Source of the DNA: Chlorobiota bacterium | GTDB lineage: Bacteria; Bacteroidota; Ignavibacteria; OLB7 | DNA: 64,000 nucleotides | Reading direction: 5' to 3' | Assembly (NCBI GenBank): GCA_016788565.1 | Contig: JAEUSP010000118.1 | Span: 1-64,000 of the forward strand | In this document: positions 60,864 to 64,000 of the stretch, piece by piece | How positions within the stretch are numbered: position 1 is the first letter of the stretch | Layout of the letters: every line of letters starts with the position of its first letter | Position numbers and translations under genes: made by a program | Notes under the pieces: model-generated | What the model was told of the DNA's origin: nothing | Seen by the model: the letters and a program-made list of their open reading frames with translations, nothing else | Databases searched by the model: none

Positions 60864-62015
60864 TTACGGCAAGCAAGCCAACGCCTGCTCCAAATCGGCA
60901 ATCAGGTCGTCGGGATGTTCAAGGCCGATCGAGAGGCGCAGAAGCGATTCCGGGGTTCCGCTGTTGGGTGGCTCCACCGATGCGCGATGCTCAATCAAAC
61001 TTTCCACACCACCCAGGCTGGTTGCGCGGGTGAAGAGTTTGGTGTGGGCGGCAACCGCCATTGCTTCGGCGCGGTGGCCAGCAACTTGGAACGAGAGCAT
61101 CCCGCCAAACAACTCCATCTGGCTTGCGGCAATCTGGTGGCCCGGATGCGACGGCAGCCCGGGATAATGCACCGCTTCCACAGCAGGGTGATCCTGTAAA
61201 AAACCAGCCACCGCCGCCGCCCCAGCCGATTGCGCCCGCACCCGCAACGGCAGCGTTGGGATGCTGCGCAGCAGCAACCAGCAATCGAACGGGGAAGGGA
61301 CCGCGCCACCAACAACTTGGCACTGGCGGATTGATTCGGTGAGCCGGGAACCTTCATTGAGCTTGGGGGCGGCAACAATGCAGCCACCGGTCAGATCGCT
61401 GTGGCCGCCAAGATATTTGGTGGTGGAGTGAAGCACAAGATCAACACCAAGCTCAATCGGGCGTTGCAGAATTGGTGTGCCCCAGGTGTTGTCGCACAAC
61501 ACCAACGCGCCAGCCGCGTGGGCAATGCTTGCAACCTGGCGCAGGTCGGTGATGCGAAGCGTGGGGTTGGATGGAGTTTCGGTGATCACCAACCGCGTTG
61601 CCGGGGTGATGGCCGCGCGAACTTGCTCCAAGTCATCCATTGGGGCGAACGTTGTGTGCAGGCCCCATTGCTGGAAGATTGCGCCAAGCATTGTTCGGCT
61701 GCCGTAGTACATCGCCAGCGGGGCCAGAACGTGATCGCCCGGGCGGAGCGATTGCAACACCGCCATCATCGCCGCCGAGCCGGAAGCAAACGCGATGCCC
61801 TCACTTCCCCCTTCCAATCTGGCAATCGTGGATTCCAGCGCGGCGCGGTTGGGGTTGTTGATTTGGGAGTAGAGGTAACCGCCCGGGTAGCTGCCGTCGG
61901 CGTTCCGCTGGAAGGTGCTGGAAAGGACAATCGCCGGGGCAACCGGGTGGATGGGTTCTTCTGCCGCTGGCTCCGCTTGGTGGCCAGCATGAACGGCAAG
62001 CGTTTGGATATTCAT
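60864..62015 (-). CDS. Cys/Met metabolism PLP enzyme (cystathionine gamma-synthase/lyase-like)
   Basis: 383 aa, fold type I. PLP Lys in LHSTTKYLGGHSDLTGG near residue 200; substrate/cofactor blocks YLYSQINNPNRAALE and ETPSNPTLRITDLRQ. Could be cystathionine gamma-synthase, gamma-lyase or a related trans-sulfuration enzyme; motifs do not separate these. It precedes yraN on the same strand after 59 bp. Confidence 0.88.
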   Translation of the reverse strand: MNIQTLAVHAGHQAEPAAEEPIHPVAPAIVLSSTFQRNADGSYPGGYLYSQINNPNRAALESTIARLEGGSEGIAFASGSAAMMAVLQSLRPGDHVLAPLAMYYGSRTMLGAIFQQWGLHTTFAPMDDLEQVRAAITPATRLVITETPSNPTLRITDLRQVASIAHAAGALVLCDNTWGTPILQRPIELGVDLVLHSTTKYLGGHSDLTGGCIVAAPKLNEGSRLTESIRQCQVVGGAVPSPFDCWLLLRSIPTLPLRVRAQSAGAAAVAGFLQDHPAVEAVHYPGLPSHPGHQIAASQMELFGGMLSFQVAGHRAEAMAVAAHTKLFTRATSLGGVESLIEHRASVEPPNSGTPESLLRLSIGLEHPDDLIADLEQALACLP

Positions 62016-62074
62016 GGAGTGTGTGCGTGGGTTGTGTGTTCCGGAACAACGTGGTTTCGGGAGTCAGTCAATCC

Positions 62075-62449
62075 TCAGAACGCATCTTTGTGATGCCTGA
62101 TTTCCGGCTTCCCCTCCTTCCCCGTGGCGTAATCAATCGCCACCACATCGAACCGGGCTTCGTAGTCGCTCATCTTGTTGATGTGAATAAACCCTTCGGC
62201 CACCTTTCGGATTTGCCGACGCTTCCCCATGGTGACGGCATCTTCCGGCGTTCCGAACCCGTGGCTGCGGCGCGCTTTCACTTCAACAAACACGTAGGTT
62301 TCGCCGTCGCGCATCACCAAATCAATCTCCCCCACCTTCCCAAACTGGAAGTTTTTTTTCACCAGTCGGTAGCCCAAAGCCAGCAGGTATTCCAACGCAA
62401 GTTCTTCCTGCGTTGCGCCATCAGCACGGCGGTTGGTGGGGGGATTCAT
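62075..62449 (-). CDS. YraN/UPF0102 family protein
   Basis: 124 aa, within the usual length. The restriction-endonuclease-like core is seen as VGEIDLVMRDGETYVFVEVKARRSHGFG, with the predicted catalytic Asp, Glu and Lys. Family of unknown function, often linked to DNA processing. It is 17 bp downstream of tyrS. Confidence 0.9.
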   Translation of the reverse strand: MNPPTNRRADGATQEELALEYLLALGYRLVKKNFQFGKVGEIDLVMRDGETYVFVEVKARRSHGFGTPEDAVTMGKRRQIRKVAEGFIHINKMSDYEARFDVVAIDYATGKEGKPEIRHHKDAF

Positions 62450-62465
62450 GGCAATGATGATTGGA

Positions 62466-63692
62466 TTATTGTGCTTGGTTCACTAACCGTACAAACCTCC
62501 GTTTCCCAACTTTCAGCACGGCCTGGCCCGCGATAGTGCAGGCTGCGTTCTGGTCCTCCACTTTGGTGCCGTCAATCGAGACACCGCCGCCGTTGATTAG
62601 CCGCCGCGCCTCACTTTTGGACGGCGCAAGCCCGGCGGCCACCATCACATCCACCAGTGGCATCGCCTCGGTTAGGCCGAACGACTCCATCTGCTCCGGC
62701 GCGGCTTTCTGGATGAAAATTCGGTCGAATTCTTCTTCGGCTTTTTGGGCGGTTTTTTCGCTGGTGTAGCGGGCAACAACCTGGCGCGCAAGCTGGCGTT
62801 TGGTGTCGCGCGGGTGAAGCGTGCCATCGGCAAGGCCGGCGCGGATTTCCTCCACCTGCTGGTTGTTGCGGAACAGCGTGTGTTTGAAATAGGTGGCGAT
62901 CAGCTCATCGGGGATGGAAAGGATTTTCCCGTACATGTCGTTCGGGAAGTCGTTCAGGGCAATGTAGTTGTCGTAGGACTTGGACATTTTCTCCTTCCCA
63001 TCGGTCCCCACCAGCAAGGCGCAGGTGATGATGGATTGCGGCTCCACCCCGTAGGACCGCTGAATATCGCGCCCAACAAGCAGGTTGAATTTCTGGTCGG
63101 TCCCGCCAAGCTCAACATCGGATTTAATGGCCACCGAGTCCATTGCCTGGGCCAGCGGATAGAGGAACTCATGCAGGGAAATTGGGGCTTCGTCGTTAAA
63201 TCGCTTGTGGAAATCTTCCCGCTCCAGCATCTGGCTCACGGTGTATTTGGCCGATAGAGCAATCACCTCGGCAAAGCTCATCCCGCCAAGCCATTCGGAG
63301 TTATAAACCATCTGCAGGCGTTTGCCGGAAAGGACTTTTGTGGCTTGGTCGAAGTAGGTGCGGCCGTTGTGGCGGGTTTCCTCAAGGGTGAGCGCGGGGC
63401 GTGTTTTGCTGCGTCCGGAGGGGTCGCCAATCATGGCGGTGAAATCGCCGATAATCAGGATTGCCTGGTGGCCCAAGTCTTGGAAGTCGCGCATCTTCTG
63501 AAGCACCACAACGTGGCCAAGATGCAAGTCCGGGCGCGAAGGGTCGCAGCCCAATTTCACTTTCAGCGGCTTGTTCGTTTTGATTGCCCGCTCCACCTTT
63601 GTCGCAAGCTCTTCTTCGGGAATAATCTCTTCAACTCCGCGACGAATCAGGTCCATCTGTTCGTTCAGCGGTGGGAATGATGTATTTGACAT
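62466..63692 (-). CDS. tyrS: Tyrosyl-tRNA synthetase
   Basis: 408 aa class I synthetase. HIGH-like DLHLGHVV near residue 53, KEKMSKSYDNY near 230, and a C-terminal S4 RNA-binding domain (SEARRLINGGGVSIDGTKV). The alternative start ATG 63743 lies 17 codons upstream; ATG 63692 gives the conventional MSNTSFPPLNEQMD. The next gene upstream on this strand is smpB. Confidence 0.96.
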   Translation of the reverse strand: MSNTSFPPLNEQMDLIRRGVEEIIPEEELATKVERAIKTNKPLKVKLGCDPSRPDLHLGHVVVLQKMRDFQDLGHQAILIIGDFTAMIGDPSGRSKTRPALTLEETRHNGRTYFDQATKVLSGKRLQMVYNSEWLGGMSFAEVIALSAKYTVSQMLEREDFHKRFNDEAPISLHEFLYPLAQAMDSVAIKSDVELGGTDQKFNLLVGRDIQRSYGVEPQSIITCALLVGTDGKEKMSKSYDNYIALNDFPNDMYGKILSIPDELIATYFKHTLFRNNQQVEEIRAGLADGTLHPRDTKRQLARQVVARYTSEKTAQKAEEEFDRIFIQKAAPEQMESFGLTEAMPLVDVMVAAGLAPSKSEARRLINGGGVSIDGTKVEDQNAACTIAGQAVLKVGKRRFVRLVNQAQ

Positions 63693-63756
63693 GAAACAGT
63701 GTTGTCGTGTGTTGTGATTGTTCAATGTGTGTTCGTGGCCCACGCGATTCTCGGCC

Positions 63757-63802
63757 CCCTACTTCCTATTTCCTACTCCTACTTCCTACTTCCCATCTCC
63801 TA
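63757..63802 (+). repeat. TCCTACT-type heptamers between smpB and tyrS
   Basis: CCCTACT-TCCTATT-TCCTACT and further pyrimidine-rich words with the 7-bp step, reaching the smpB stop. Confidence 0.7.
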
Positions 63803-64000
63803 CTCCTCCCCGCGCCGCAAGCTCCGCTCAACATCCCGTTGTTTTGTTGTTTCCCGTTTGTCGAACAGCTTTTTGCCCCGCCCCAGGCCAAGCTCCACCT
63901 TCAGGTTGCTCCCCTTAAAATAGACCGATAGCGGGATCAGCGTCAGCCCTTTTTCGGCGGCGCGCTGTATCAGTTTCCGTAGCTCCTTGCGGTGCAGCAG
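63800..64000 (-). CDS. smpB: SsrA-binding protein SmpB, C-terminal part
   Basis: The open frame runs off the right edge; the stop is TAG at 63800-63802. The visible residues (ELRKLIQRAAEKGLTLIP, YFKGSNLKVELGLGRGKKLFD, then KRETTKQRDVERSL) are the C-terminal half of SmpB with its basic tail. SmpB brings tmRNA to stalled ribosomes. 5' end missing. Confidence 0.95.
   Translation of the reverse strand: MLHRKELRKLIQRAAEKGLTLIPLSVYFKGSNLKVELGLGRGKKLFDKRETTKQRDVERSLRRGEE

Noticed and set aside
62016-62074. SAM riboswitch before the Cys/Met PLP enzyme gene
   Set aside because: Only 59 bp lie between it and yraN, with no recognisable riboswitch core.

Overview
The window reads as a chromosomal stretch of a Gram-negative bacterium of the Bacteroidota/Chlorobiota superphylum, most likely a Kapabacteria/Ignavibacteria-like lineage. 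The evidence is several secreted proteins ending in a type IX secretion (Por) sorting domain, two TonB-dependent receptors (one paired with a DUF4249-type lipoprotein), a high-G+C backbone with weak Shine-Dalgarno sequences, and a NirK / FGE-like / SCO1 block of the kind common in that group. The lineage is inferred from gene families; no marker-gene phylogeny could be run.

Layout. 0-8.5 kb: LPS-type glycosyltransferase, fused E1 alpha/beta 2-oxoacid dehydrogenase, secreted sugar dehydrogenase, gltX, tRNA-His and a second glycosyltransferase. 8.7-15.1 kb: a lipoprotein, a T9SS cargo protein, a DUF2064 transferase and a large TonB receptor closed by a strong terminator. 15.3-21.2 kb: a compact, mostly overlapping operon for a YnjBCD-like ABC importer, a radical SAM enzyme and two tandem paralogous GATase-like proteins. 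21.3-24.3 kb: arsenosugar-associated peroxidase-like protein, M19 dipeptidase and ArsS-type radical SAM protein; the last two lie between 180-bp direct repeats. 24.9-32.7 kb: FG-GAP T9SS protein, lipoprotein, thioesterase-like protein, upp, a HExxH protein and mreBCD.

33.3-37.5 kb is an accessory island of lower G+C: a regulator that joins a transposase-like HTH to a LuxR HTH, two small Cys-rich secreted proteins and a very AT-rich TlpA-like thioredoxin. 37.5-42.2 kb: outer-membrane protein, FN3 protein and a divergent AroE homologue. 42.4-48.2 kb: nitrogen-oxide block (SCO1, FGE-like, NirK-cytochrome c, porin, Crp/Fnr regulator, RIC di-iron repair protein) with two FNR-like boxes. 48.5-55.7 kb: DUF4249 lipoprotein plus TonB receptor, OmpA-like protein, ECF sigma factor and membrane anti-sigma candidate. 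56-64 kb: two FKBPs, ABC ATPase, DUF3887 hydrolase, Cys/Met PLP enzyme, YraN, TyrS and the 3' end of smpB.

A second layer is written in the intergenic DNA. Nearly every long gap holds short tandem repeats with a 7-bp period, in several unrelated sequence families, together with dispersed palindromic elements and one pair of MITE-like elements. This resembles the STRR repeats of cyanobacteria. The two best candidates for something undescribed are the importer / radical SAM / twin GATase operon with the neighbouring ArsS module, and this genome-wide heptamer habit.
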